From Phoronis australis (Eukaryota > Phoronida > Phoronidae): a stretch of 64,000 nucleotides of DNA. How positions within the stretch are numbered: position 1 is the first letter of the stretch; each line of letters begins with the position of its first letter. The DNA is taken from contig NMRA01000559.1 in NCBI GenBank assembly GCA_002633005.1, forward strand, positions 212,867 through 276,866. The letters are read 5' to 3'. The notes beneath the pieces are model-generated. The model made no database searches, was not told the origin of the DNA, and saw only the letters and a program-made list of their open reading frames with translations. A program made the translations under genes and the position numbers. This document shows, piece by piece, positions 35,092-50,000 of the stretch.

Positions 35092-38000
35092 GTACTGTCA
35101 TTTTAAAAACTGATGCTCATTCCCATTGTGTGCATGTAAGACATCTTTATACAAAAGTTTATTTGCTGATTTGGTCTACGTTTAAAAATTAAAGATGCAT
35201 TTCTGTGCTCATTTACCTGTCATTGTTGAATTCTTAACCGAAGCGCTTTGGGATTAAAAACATTACCACGCTTATCCGGTCATGAATTGTAGCCGAATGA
35301 GCTGACAACTCAAGTCACAGTAATGTGTATACCGTATTTGCCCAAATAAGCGCACAGGGCGCTTGGAAAAATTCGCTTAAGGAAGGGGGGCACTTATTAT
35401 AGCCTAGAGTGGTTGAAACCTGGTCTCCGTAACAGGTGAAATCGTAAGCTAAAATATTTCAAATTTATGCTTTGTGACACATCTGTAACCTATGACAGTT
35501 TCTACAAAATTGCTGTGCATTGCTATCAAACTTTTGTTGTTCAATTACGAGCATTTTTCAGAAAATCCCAGTTCGAAAACTCACCGACTGATAGAGATGC
35601 GTCGCTGCTTCGCGATTGCCGATAGGTCAACTTGAATTCTTGAGTAAAAATATAGTTTCGACTCAACAAATTACCTAAAGTCCTCCTTAAGTTTTCAAAA
35701 TAGCTTCCCTAAGATTTTTAAGTTCCTGAATATTAAGTCCAAATCTGCGCTAGATCATACTCCGCAACATGAGAAAAATCTCTGGACGAACACACGTGTT
35801 GTTCATCTACGTATTGTGTGAGAAAGCAAGTGCGTTCGTGTTGTCAGAGTTCATTTGCCACAGTAAACGCGATGTAACGATCTAGGTGTGCATTGTAACT
35901 AAGGAAATTAACACAAGCAGTAAAGCAGAACGTGGTTTATTTAGCACTTGTTGATCTCATCTGCTAAAAAGCATTCGAGAATTGTCTCAGTAAGGCCGAT
36001 GAGTTGCCGGGTGACTGGATGCGCGACAGTCTAACAGTTATTTTTCGGGATATTGGGGGATGGGTGTAAGGGTGCGGAAGTGTTCACTCTCAGTGGGTCA
36101 TTTTAACTTTGAAAACACCAATTTCGACTAATTTAATAATTCCCCCTTAAAAACACCACAAACATTTTTTACGGTATTAGAAACTTTCAGAAATAAGTGC
36201 CAGTATTTATTTCTTGCCGATGCTATACTACCTGTTTCATGAATAGATAGTTCCCGAAGACTGATCTTCGGTGACAGGAACTTCCTGGCCACGTGCTTTT
36301 AACTGAACAAAGGTCAAGCTTTTATTATTCTTCAGTTCGTGGTTTTCACGTGTACAAAGAAATTTGGATTCCTGTTGAGGGAGAAGATCTGTACGGGAAA
36401 GATACAATACAATCCCTTTGACAAGTACACTGCATCTGTTCTGAAAGGCCAGACAATAATAGGGAATGTCCCCTGCAAGATCAGCAAAACTTGTGTTCTT
36501 TTTGAAGCACAGTGGAAGATTGAAATGTATAGTCACGGCTAAATACCAAATTTGTTAAATTGTCTTTTTCAATTATTAGACAAAAAATATTTTAAAACGT
36601 GACAAAAATTTACAATCGATATCTCTGTTGTCTAAAAATAAAAGTTTCATGATTGAAAACATAAACGGGGAGGAGTGTATTGATGTAGTGAACTGTAGTC
36701 TATGAGCTGGGAAAATATTGTTGTGTTAGGAGCATGACGCAGTAATTTTTTATTCTGTTGGTCACACGAATTTCAGCTATTCAAGTCTCACGGAGCTAAT
36801 TAATGTGTTCATCTTGTGCCATGGACCAGGTGGCCAGGCTCCGGTAGTAGCTTATACGAATGCTTCCTTTTACTTCATATTCCATAATACTTACACTATT
36901 TGGCAGCATTCCAAGTTTTCTTGCTGAAGTTATTTCACCACCTATTGGTATTCTATAAGAAACACGCCGTCGTTCATTGTTGGTCGTCAGTCGCCTAACA
37001 AAGTCACCGTAGACCACAAGTATGTTAGTTTTCTCCTGTTTAAATTTATTTTCAATGTTCTTGCAAGTTGCCAATTGTCACTGTATAGCAAGTTTAATTT
37101 ATTATTTTGATATTGCACGTTCGTTGTTATGTTTATACTGTTTACCAGAGTTAATTACTCCCAGTAAAACACGCTTAGCCCACTCGAGTAGACTGCCTTT
37201 TATTCAATCGTTCCTTAATGAATTTCACTTTTGACTTAACGGCAATTCTAAAATGGCGGAGTATCACTCGGCTCCAGTTCGTGACAAATGAGGATTTGTC
37301 TGAATTTTTTTGCCTATGGATTTCATTAGAATTAGCCTGTACTTACTAATGGTTTCTTTATGACATGTTTTAACCATCCAATTGGGGTTAAAGACCTGTA
37401 TTATTAAGACATTATTAGACAGTCGTTCGATGCAGTTGCAGCCGTGCTTGACAAATTTGTAATTTTGAGAGCCTAATTGCATAATGTGTGGACATATCAC
37501 TCACATAACGTCTTAATTAGTTGAGATCTCCCTACAGTTGTCAGTTACATGTCTTTTTGCAGAAGAGTAACGCACGTTTTGTAGTGTGTAGGTGGCTGTA
37601 GTTCGGCAGCAAGTTTTCTGATATGCAAAATTGGTTGAATACATGACACTTGTTGTTATTAACAGTCTTTATTCCGTTGCGTTCGTATCCTTGGAACAAA
37701 GTTCGAGACTCAACGAAACATTGATAATTAAAAGCAACTTAAAGAGACTTGATTAAAAGAGACACCCGATACTTCAAAACATACTTGTTTCATTCTCAAG
37801 TGGAAATAAAATGACGCAGTAATACTCCCACGGAGCAAAAGCTGGAAACATACACCGCACAACAGGTGTGAAATACTGCAAAGAATATCAAATGAAGAGG
37901 CGTAACAAGAAAGTCGAGCAAAAGAATTGTAGCGTGCGGCGCAACCCTGTTTGCTGTTCATTCAAAGCAGGCTTCTCGAATGCAATCATGAGACTCCAAT

Positions 38001-41000
38001 ACTTTCAATCGCAGCATATCCTGCTCTACGTACCGAATTGACGTGTTTTTCAGACATAGATACAAATAAGTATCGTACAAACAATATTTAGTAAAGTTTC
38101 CATCATTTTCAGCTTTTGAAAAATGGAAAATTATCATTTTGACAATTATTGTTGTGCAAACTTTGTGGAGAACTGAATTACTATGCGTGAGTCAATTCTG
38201 GTGTCCTCCCTGGACAACCATGGGTGTCATTGTGGGCCCCGGGCGAAATGCTCGACTACCGGTATATTTGTGACGGAGCTTGTGGCTGGAAAAGTATAAC
38301 ATCCACTAGCTACTTAGAGAGTGGACTTGAAAGGACTTATTAGGGAGCTTCTATGAAAACATCAGCTAGTAATAGAGTTTTGTTCCGCGAATTCCCCTGA
38401 TCTTTTTGTAGGGATCAATTCAAGGCCCTTGATGGCTTGATTTTGGGGCCACTATCCAGCCCCATTCCCCTCTGAAAAATATTTTAAAATCGCGCAAAAT
38501 TCCGGTCATCAGGTCCAAAAATTCACCTCAAGTGATTAAAAATTCTCCTCGAGTTTAGAGTTACTTTTAACTCGCGCAGACCCTCAGCGTCAGAGTATTT
38601 TAGTAGCTCAGCGAGTAAGGTAGACTCAATGGTAACGAGGGGAAGGGTACAATTTCCCTTCTCCCTCACAACAATTCCCCACAAAGAATAGCGAGGGCCC
38701 TGTAATTGTACCTGACCCTTTCTTAGACAACTGCCTTTTTAACCTATTAAATACAAAACACCACAAAAAGAGGTACCATGTCGTAAGAAATGGATTCAAG
38801 AAATGAATTATGAACTTGTAAGATATTTATTTATTAAAAACCTTTCTGTAGTTTTTTTTGTAATTTTGAAATCCCAATAGGAACCCTTTTAGGGAGTTAA
38901 TTTTGTCAGAAAGGGCGTCCCTTTCGTAAGGGAAGTGGCCTTGAATATGTCCCTGTCTGAGCGGCATGTCGCATAAAACTCTTTCATGGGAGTGCAACCA
39001 GTCAGTGGTAGATATCTGTGCCTGGTTTCATAAAACAGTCCCAAATAGGCACTCGACTAAGTTCCCTAAATCTGCTGCATATTTTTGGCCTGTGAAAACG
39101 ACTGATTGTCCTTTCTTATGCTGTTCGAGTCTCACTAATAAATCAATTTTTGGCATTGGTACAGAGCGAAAGTGAACTCTGAATTCTCAATATTATTGAA
39201 AATAAGTAGGGATCTTTTTATGCAACGCCCCTAATTTAAGAACAAAGTCCCTAATTATTATGACTCAATTAAGGGCTCAGTTTTTAGTCATATTAGAAAA
39301 TGCCATTAGTCGAATAAGAGCTCGTAATAAAGGTGAATTGATAGAAAAATATTACAGCTGTAAGCAAGGACGTTATATGCACAAGATTTGGGGAACTTCA
39401 TTGAGTCTCTATTGGGGACTGTTTCATGCAAACGGGCAATCAACTTCAGACAGCAAGCGCATGACTGAGATCCAGTTTCAGATGGATCCATCTCCTGTTG
39501 TACCCCCTAGTGGCGATTTCAGTTTTGAGGCTTTTCATGAAATTTGAGAGATATGTCTATCAAAGAAAAGAAAGGTGGATTTATAGATGCTTTGTGACCT
39601 ACAGTGGCAATTTTGGTCTTTTTTGCGTATCTTCATTGAAATTTGGCTGATGTATTCTTGTTGAGGACAGCATGGTTGACGTTGAGTTTCTTTTAAATCC
39701 AACTGCAGCTATGCCCCCTACTGGTGATTTTATTTTTGCTAAATTCTCAATATTTTTCGTACTGAGATTCTTCTTGAAATTTGTCTTTGGTACAAATAAT
39801 CCTGTTTGGGCAGTGAAAATTCATTATTTTGTTCAAGGTTTTAGTTTGTACCAATAGGCAGTATGGCCATCCCAAGTTCAAGAATTGGGAGAAAGACCAA
39901 TTTTTACTTTGGCAGCTAATTTTTACGATTTAATCTCTGATTTTGTTGATACAAAATGCAGTCTCCAATATTTAAGAAACATGGTGAATGCCATAATTAC
40001 TCATGTCCCAATTTTCAGAATCAAAGAAGTTCTATATTGCCTTGAATTTCAGTGTTTCAGAGACTGTCCCAAACTAAAAAAGATATCCTATATGTTCTTG
40101 TGTTGGGCTGGACCTCACTTGCCAAATTTCAGGCAGTCCCAAATGCTGCGCCCCCTTCTGGAACTTCTACTCCGACCTCTCTGTTTGAAATTTCATAAAA
40201 AATCTTTATGAAACTTAGCTTAAGTTCGTAGTTTGTTCTAGGGAAGGACGGTTCTTACCAATGCTTTGACGAGTTGGTGTATTCTTACACTCGTAGTGGC
40301 AGTTATTTTTCAATTTTTGACGTCTTATCTCTTCCTTCCAAACCAACTTGTGAATAATAGCCGACATGTCTCAATTAAAGGGAAACAACACCAACTGCTG
40401 ATTTTCGATTGAATCACAAAATCGAATGCTACACCTTGTAGTGGCAATATAAAGTTTACTAAACGTTGCTCCCTCTTGTGGAAATATGTGAAATAAGGCG
40501 CATCCCATAAATCTGTGCTGTTGGGGATGCATTCGGTGGGCGTTGCTCTTGTCGTTTGTGCAACAGTTTGTACCTATGATATATCATTAATTGATAATTA
40601 AGGGTCGGATGTTTGCCACTCTAATTTATCCCCAAGAAATTCTGAAAAAGTCATTGACGTATGTCTCGGTGGTAGTAGCTTTCAAGCAAGTTGTTTTTGT
40701 CTGTTTTTTCAGTTTTTTAGTAAATAACTTGGACGATGCTAAATCCAATTTTACTTTTTAAATCTCCTGTTGTTGAATATGGTATTGTCTGAATAGATTT
40801 TAAGAGTGGCAAACAACACCGAATCGATCCTAAGGTGACATTTCTCGGCAGAAAAACAGCACAGAATTTCAACCNTTTATGAAACTTAGCTTAAGTTCGT
40901 AGTTTGTTCTAGGGAAGGACGGTTCTTACCAATGCTTGGACGAGTTGGTGTATTCTTACACTTGTAGTGGCAGTTATTTTTCAATTTTTGGCGTCTTATC

Positions 41001-44000
41001 TCTTCCTTCCAAACCAACTTGTGAATAATAGCCGACATGTCTCAGTTAAAGGGAAAAAACACCAACTGCTGATTTTCGAATGAATCACAAAATCGAATGC
41101 TACACCTTGTTACTCCCTCTTGTGGAAATATGTGAAATAATGCGCATCCCATCAATCTGTGCTGTTGGGGATGCAGTTGGTCGGCGTTGCTCTTGTCGTT
41201 TGTGCAATAGTTTGTACCTATGATATATCATTAATTAATAATTAAGGGTCGGATGTTTGCCACTCTAATTTATCCCCAAGAAATTCTGAAGAAGTCATTG
41301 ACGTATGTCTCGGTGGTAGTAGTTTTTAAGCAAGTTGTTTTTGTCTGTTTTTTCAGTTTTTTAGTAAATAACTTGGACGATGCTAAATCCAATTTTACTT
41401 TTTAAATCTCCTGTTGTTGAATATGGTATTGTCTGAATAGATTTTAAGAGTGGCAAACAACACCGAATCGATCCTAAGGTGACATTTCTCGGCAGAAAAA
41501 CAGCACAGAATTTCAACCCAGCCATGGCCAAGGCAGCTAAGCACACCATCGTCGAGGTTGAGGAGATTGTGCCTACGGGGACCATACCTGCAGAAGACGT
41601 CCATCTACCCAGTGTTTATGTGCATAAAGTGATCAAAGGGCTGCGATATGAAAAAAGAATTGAGGTGAGGCTGGACTGCAGGTACCAGTTTGATATTTTT
41701 TAATAAAAATGAATACTTATAAATTGCAATTTTCCCATTTTTGATAAGCTTTGCTACAAGTAATCAGAATTCCCCAAATTGCTGTTCTGTTGCATCAACT
41801 GTAAAAGCTATGCCAAGAATGAAGCAGAATTTTCTCAATATTTTTGTTTCTTTGACAAACAGTTATTCCATAAGCTAACTAGTTTCCATTACAATGTCGT
41901 GTATTTTGCAGAAGACTTTAAAGTCTGCAATTGCATATGATTGAATATTTTGCCTTGCTCAAATTTGATTGTTGCATTACGTTTGATATTATAGCAATAC
42001 AATGAAGCCATAGGATGATGTTACCATTAAATCTTAAATTCTCAAAATAATTGCCAAAATTGGCCATCTTTCATTTTCAAAGGCCTCTCACATTCCAATG
42101 CCTGCATTGTCTCGAAACGTGCAGAGCTTAAAAATGAAAAAACTTGTTTGTCGGCCATATTGTGTTCTGAAACTACGAGATTTTACATTATTTGTTTCAT
42201 AACTTTAATGTGTCCCAACCGTGGGCGTTCCTGTTTAACTAACCATGAACTTATACTCCCTGACTAACATTGTTTGTGTCGTGGTGATTGATCATTTACA
42301 AGGCTGTCTGTCAACAAGTGCTGGTAATGATGCCATAGCTTGAAGATACTTGCATAAGATTAATTAACGACGAAATATGCAAGGAAAAGTCTATTCTTGG
42401 TTTAGGTTTACGTAATATGTGATGTCGTTAGTTTCAATGGCTATGTTTTGAGTAACCAAATTAGCTGTTGGAGAGAAAAACTATCTACAGTAAAAGCCGT
42501 AGGCTGGAAATAATTTCTAGTACAAATGGAACATGATTGGGAAGACCATATTAGATACAATCTACCTTCTGCAAACAGCCCTTTCCTATGTTACAGAAAA
42601 ACAATTTGTTTGCATTCAGTACATGAACATTGCAAGTCAACAATTGTAGTAGTCATTTTAACCAATTGATTGATCAATAAATTAATCGTATTTAACTAAT
42701 TATTAATAAGTACTGCTTAATCAATTAATACTTGTTATTAAATGCTGACTGTATATGTTCAGTTTGTTGATTGTTTCTGTTTGAGTTTTAAAAGGATACT
42801 AAACCTTGTTTTTAGGATTTCAGCCAGTCCTCACTATCTGCTAATGCATCATTGGCGTCTAATCTTGAGAGATAAAGGCAGGAATCAACTAAAATCTCGT
42901 ATTCGCTATGTTACAGATTGGACATTATGATCCTTGGTGGGTGGTCTTTTCCCACAGATGACTTGTACTTTGCTAGAAGCGTAGGTCACGCTTGCCCGTT
43001 TAGCAGACTTTTAAAAGTTTTCAAATTTTCCTCCAAACTTTTGAGGGTTGTCGAGGGTTACAGAGCATTATTTTGTTTCAGAGAACTGAATAGGAAAATC
43101 GTTTTTACTATCTGTTAATTGGCCAAAACTGGGTTTGGTATCCTTATAACCAGTGAACGTGTAAGACATTAACAATTCTACTGTCATTTGAGACCAATTA
43201 GTCACTGTAATAACGTGCATGCAAATTATTATACCTGAACTCTGTGTTGCCAGCGGCTGACCTTAACACGGGATGGTGAACATGCGGAGAGTACAAGCCC
43301 AGCAGCGGTCAAACGATCAACAATTGTAAAGAGGGCAGCCATGGAGTTCAAGGATGGGATGTATGGTATCCTTTGAGGTTGTAGGGAGGCGGAGCTTTCA
43401 GTAAAGGGAGGGGCTGACATTTTGACTGACTGTCAGACGTAAAGGTGTCATAAACCCAAATTTTGACAAATAACGGAATTTAATGCTGACTCAACACTTA
43501 AGTGGTTTGATTTAGAATGGAACTTGCAGGCTAATTCCTCATCTCTGTGATTGCTTGGCCAAATAAGATAGATACGCAACATTTAGTGGAGCTGTGAATA
43601 TGAAGTAGTTTGAAAATTGCCAGATGTTTTTAAGAAGACAAATGAACAAGTTTCGTGGCGAAAATAATCTGCCGCAAATCACTGAACGGTGTCCAGTAAG
43701 TGTCGTGACGTAGTGCTGGGGAATAACACTGCATTGCGGGGGCCATGAAAGCGCGCGAGGTACGTCATTGGTGCAAAGGTCGCCTATTTGCAGAATTTAT
43801 GGTTTTCACATTAAATTTATAAGTTGTCCATGAATACAAGTGCATTTTATTTAGCGTGGATTATGTTAAAATAGTATTGTTGTTTAGTTCCTGCTTAACA
43901 TTAGCATAGGTAGGAGCGTGCTAATACAATTATTGTTTAAAACAATGCTTAAGGTTATGCAGGACTTTATCAATAAGTTTGTGTATTTAGCCAAAACTGT

Positions 44001-47000
44001 AGATTTATTAAAAGTATTGTCTGAAAGTAGAAAGCCTGTTAAGTTTTATTTTAAGTTTTTACTAAATGAATTTGCCACTGATTGGGTCATGTAATCATGT
44101 CTTTTAAGTAAAAATTAACAAAAACGAAATGGTGAATTGATGACAAAACAATGGCATCAATAACACTACCAAATTTCATTTCATATAAAGGTCGAAATCT
44201 GAAAAACTTTGTTACAGTTTTCGGTGGAGTTTAGGATCATGTGACAGTGATGTGGCAAGGTGGAGTTTAGGGTGGCGTCACAGTGTGAAGCTCAAGTTGA
44301 TGTCTAAGGGTATAGTATAGGATTACCTGAGTGGGTGGAGCTTATGGTGACATGACAGGGTGGGGTTTTGCATGACATAACAGGGTGGAGCTTAGGCTGG
44401 TAATACAGGGAGGAGCTTAGGCTCTTGTTCCAGAATGGAGTTTATATGACATGATAGGGTGGAGCTCAACTGACATGGCATGGCTAAGCCTTGATGAACA
44501 TCACAGAGGGCACTGAAGGTTTCATGACAGGTTGAGCTTAGGCACAAGTAATTTTTATTCATAACATGGAACTCGGTCAGAAAATTCAACTAATTTGTGG
44601 TAAATTGTATGAATAGATTGGGTTGGTATTTCTAATTTGAAACCAGTCACGGTGTTGTGCTGGTCCTGCTGTCTGTAGCCGTAGAGATGGGGTGGAAAAG
44701 CGGACTGTGATGACATCATGACATCATTGCACCTTAACTGCCACCAGCCAATCTGGGTATTGGTATGCCAATGTTAGCCAGTAACTACATCAAGCCAGGC
44801 GTCACTGTTCATCTGCAGAGCGAAAATGGGATTCTGGGATTGGTGAGTGAATTTTGGAGAGGCATAGCTGTAGTAAAGCTGCAGCAGTTGGTGAAGTAGT
44901 CAACCAGTTACTTTCAGTGGCCGCCATTTGGCTTGTAATTTTGGTTGTTTACGCACGATATGTCAACAAGATTTTGCGTGTTTTTGCAAACCTCGCAAGA
45001 CACTAACTTTGTTGAATGCATCCCGGGTTTATCTGTATGTTAGTGAACCTGTCAATTTTTTCGACTATGAAACTTTTCTATTTACTTCATTTGACTGTTC
45101 ATAAACCATACACACTGTTTGTTAAAAAAACCTTGCTATGGTGAAATTGTCTAGTTTGGGACAAGGTCAGAGCTTGTACCAAATCTTAGAAATAGTTAAT
45201 ATTGATTGTCTCAAACTCAACACAAAGGATCATTCACAAATAGTAATATGGTGATGCATGAAATCATGATGTCAGTGACTGTTTTCGATGAATTTATGAA
45301 CTACCTAGTGTATTTTCAGACTGTGTTGATATAAATGACGTTGTCCAATATTTGAGAAAATATACGATGAGCACCAAAATCGCTCGTGTCCCAATCTTCA
45401 GAATCAACTGAAAAAAGTCAGTTTTCACTTGAATTTTTGTGTCCCAGATTTCAGAGACTGTGCGATAAAGTGTAGCATTTTTATCGCACTTTTCAATGCA
45501 GTTTTGATAATTAGCAGATGTTACATATAAGTGACAGTAATTCTTCAATTATTGTGACAGCTCTGTCGCCGTTCCGTTTTTCAAAGGTTGTTGCCTTGGT
45601 ATAGATTAACACCATTTTGCAATTAGTGTTGTGTGACATTTGAACAGTACCACGTGAAGAATGAACCTGGATTATTGTATCTTGAACATTGTTAAGGTAA
45701 TATTACTACTACCTTAGAACATCCTTTCACAGAATGTCAAGTTTTGATTTAATTTATCCTACGATCACAAAAAGTTGAGTCATAAAGCAAGGCAACTTAA
45801 CACTGTTGCACTGTGGCTTGAAGGGTGCCCATAGGTATAATTTTTTACTTAATAAACCACTCATTATCATTGTTGATCTTTGAAATTTGCCATTTTTCTG
45901 CTTTCTAAAATAGCACTCGATAGAACTTTTCAAAACCAACAAAAGGAAGTTCCACTTGCATGTTGTGTGCTAAGCATTGAGGACTTACTGCAAGGGAACA
46001 TTTCAATGTCTGAAAGCTTGAATGTCTTACCCCCAGGGCCCGTTTCCTCGAGAAAATGAGGTGGATGCTGATTTGATCAACGCAGGGAAGCAGACTGTCA
46101 CGGCCATCCCTGGATCCTCGTATTTTTCCAGCGACGAGTCCTTCGCCATGATAAGAGGGTATTTACCATAACTGTTTGTCGAGTTTGTGTTTCGTTTTGT
46201 TCCTTGTCATCATTCTGGTGCAGAAACGTCTGTTATGGTCTGACATAAGGTTCCCAGATTTTGAGAACCAGTTTTCTCCACTGAACAATCAGACTGGTTC
46301 TCAAAACACAGGTACGTTATATCAGACTATTGCCAAAACATCTGGTCGTGTTTTGCTCTGGTGGAGACAATGTGAAGCTAAACACTAGGCTAGCATGGGT
46401 GCTTAAACATAATTTTTTTGAAATTGACTAGCCATATTTAGGCATTGGAATTTTGTAAAAAAAAACTTCCTCTTCTTAGTAAAACGGTTTGATTTAATTG
46501 GGTTTTCATTAAAGTGAACTTCAGCTACTAAAAGCATTCTCAATGGTTGTGTTTTTGTCTAGTTTGAAAAAGCTCCCCTTGAATAGTTGGGGATTTCGTC
46601 TACAGTGATGTTATCATTTTCAAATGTATTCTGAGATAGTTGTTCAATTGTAAACATCAGGTGACATGGCTGATAACTCGTGAATGCGTTTTAGGTGGTG
46701 AGATTTGATGGCGCGTGCCTTGAGAATCTTATGTGCGAAACACTCGCTAATCTACTGTATACATTTATTTGATGCATTTTAAGGCTCGTCTATTTTTATT
46801 TTGCTATGTCGGCTATTTTGTTGTACTTGCTAAAAGCACGTTGTAGTGAACATGTGCTTTCATACATGCACTCTTTCTGTCGTATTGTTTACTCATCACC
46901 AAGTTATTAAATATGATGTCACCGGATGTTTACCAGCTCACAACCATCTCAAATGCGTTAATTTGGAAAACGTCAGCAGCGCTGTAGACAAATTCCTGCC

Positions 47001-50000
47001 AACTGCAAGACACGTCTATAATGAGTATCTTGCCACATTTACTAGATCGGTTATTTGAGTGTCTGTTCTCATTAGTCCGGATTCTGTTTCATTAATTAGA
47101 TGACATAGTGTATGGCAGTGTGACAGCAAATGTCGGAAATGAAAACAAAGCCACAGCTGCCTGGTTGACGTTAATTAACCAAAGTAGGCTTTTGACTCTA
47201 CTGTTTTGCTAGTGTAGAATTCCATTGCGGTTGAGGAATTTGCACACCTTAAGTGTCCACAGGACTAGAATATGTGCGACCGTCTGTTAAAATGTGGAGA
47301 CTAGCAACACTGGTAAAAAATAAACAAAATTAAGAAACGTAATAAAGAGGAGGGTAAAAGTTTGTTTTCATGCTTTTGGGAACTGGAGGTTTTAAAAAAA
47401 TACTGTCTAATTTGTGCGAAACTGTTTGTACCGTTGCTGCTAAAACCTATTCAAGTTTGATCTCTGATAATGCTATAGTTTGATGCTTTGAAATGATTGC
47501 CTTAGATAATGCTGTTTTTTCATGAGATTTTCGTCACGTGCGGTCACTTTATATGAGATGATGGCGTGAGTTTAATTGTCTAATTGCAAGAACTCGTATT
47601 GGTTTACCATAGAGACAGCTGCATCACTTTTCTGCAAAATGTGTGTTCAAAATGCTTAGACAGAGTATTTCAGTCACTTTTTGTGTGTGATGTTGTTTAT
47701 TGCAACATCTTGTTTATTTGTAAGAACATTTCATTGCAGTGGCCATATTGACTTGAGCATTCTGGGAGCCATGCAGGTGTCGAAATATGGAGATCTGGCC
47801 AATTGGATGATACCGGTGTGTAACAAGGCACTGTTTATTCAAAATCTTACAACTGAAGAAAAAAGAACAGCTATTGTCTGTGGTGCATCCAGTTTATGCT
47901 CTGTGCAATGCCAAGTTCAAAGGTCAAATTCAAGCTGAAGTATCTGTTCTCAGAATTGTTACTATACTCCAGTTGGTCGCAAGATCAACTGTGTAAAAAT
48001 TCTAATGAAGTGCTAATATGCCCTATTAAATGGACATTATTAGCGTGCAAAAATAATTTCTGAGATGAGCCTCAACACTGATTCAAATCTGCACTGAACC
48101 CCCACAGCTACAGCCTAATGCTCTCCTGGCAAACTTCAATTCGACTCAATTATAGTGCATTTGAGGCACATTTGACTTGATTTCGGCAAACGTCTGACAG
48201 ACAACGGCTAGAATTGGCAATCTATAGTAAAATCACAAATGCACAAGGAATTTAGTTGTTTCATATCTCTGGTCAAAGGCAATAACTTCAAGATGTCTAT
48301 CTCATCTGCAAAGTTATCAAAAATGCCTTTTTCCATGGCCATTAATCCAATACTGTCCTAAGGAAAAAGATTCCTCCTGATATTAAACTGATCTGACGTT
48401 GGTCAGTGATGAAGTTATTATTGTCCTCATTAAGATTATTTTTGTCTAACCTATACTACTTACAGATATAAATAGCATGCATGTCGTCAAACAGGTCATC
48501 AAAAACAAAAAACAACAACAAAACACTACATGGTGCTTCAATCTCTTTGAAGCTATTAAGTGCAATAATGTGCCCGTGTTTTGAAGACTGAACTTCACCC
48601 ATGCGGTCTTCGTTAAGCTCATATACCGTAGTGGCGCGTAAATATGTCCGGAAAATCCTGTTTGCGGAGTTCCTTAATTTTTTAGGATTTTAAAAAAGGC
48701 ATGGTAATTCTCAACTTATTTTGCACGTGAATAATTACTAAAATTGGCATTTTTTCTTTTCAAAAGGTGGATTACCTTGTTGGAAGTATTGGGAACATTA
48801 CTGTAGGTTGTGTCATGACTTCTACAAAGTACAGTCCATGCTAGTGATCAACTAATTTTTTTGATTTTTCTTCAGCAGAGAAATTTGATAAAATTTCACT
48901 CGTCAGCCATATTGTGCGCTAAATAGGCGAAGAATTACTGTGCTAAAACGAGCAGAAACTGGTAAAACGCATATTGGAAAACCAAATGTATCATACTTGG
49001 AGACTTCTTTTGTGGCTGTTAGTGACTGAGTATAACAATATGAAACAATTCAACAAAAGACTGTGCCATGTGCTGGAAAGGGGGACACAGGGTAGTGTCT
49101 AGGGATCCAGCGTCAGACTGTACCATGTGCTAAAAAGAGGGGACACAGGTAGAGTCTGAGGATCCAAGACTACCATGTGCTACAAAGAGGAAACACAGGG
49201 TAGCGCCTAGGGATCCAAGATAAGACTGTACCATGTGCTAGAAATAGGGGACACAGGTAGTGGCTAGGGATCCAACATAAGAGTACCATGTGCTAGAAAG
49301 AGGGAACACAGGGTACGTAGTGGGTAGGAGGGGGTCTACAGGTCCTCGGGGTAATAGGTCGCAAAGTCGACATCACGGTTTAAATTGTAGATGATATTTA
49401 TTATGTACTTGACCTCCGGCATCCTACAAGAGTGGATTTCGGAGATAGCCCCAGCCACCAGCAGGATAATGAAACGTTGAAGTGTGTACCCACTGCCACC
49501 CCAGTCCTGGTGTTATTGCAAGTTTGACGGATACCTTGGCAAAGAAAAATTATTGCCTTCAAGACATAATATTCTAGTTTTCTCTTGAAGACTTTTGTTA
49601 CTGAAGAAGTTTGCTAGGATGATACGTTTGTCTTTTTTCATGTTTTACTGGTTTCTCATCATTGTAAAACCTCATTTATTTTACTATAATCAGTAACAGC
49701 GTTTTAGTGTAAATTCATTATCTTTATTAGGATTGTTATTTCTACAGGGTCACATGGTGAAGGGTATGGGCGGGGCCATGGACCTGGTGTCGGCCAACAC
49801 TGCTGGAACAAAGGTAGTGGTGACAATGGAACATGCAGCTAAGGTGAGAACGGTCGGAGAATGACGGTGTCAGGGGTCAGGGGTCAATCGGTGGTGGGTA
49901 CGGATTGGACCATAGCCCTGGTATCCGTCAGCTGTTCTGGAATGAAGGTGGTGCTGATAATGGAGTACACAGCTGACAGTTCGTTATTGCTTGAGGCCGC

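Noticed and set aside
36796-37074. 92-codon minus-strand frame ([13 protein letters not shown]...)
   Set aside because: Composition looks protein-like, but I recognise no family, and no neighbouring exon or splice structure supports it.
38585-38650. TAGTAGCTCAGCGAGTAAGG, resembling a tRNA A-box
   Set aside because: No B-box at the right distance and no foldable tRNA.
40852-40874. Extra OXCT1 exon start
   Set aside because: It is the truncated duplicate of exon b created by the haplotype join at 40875.
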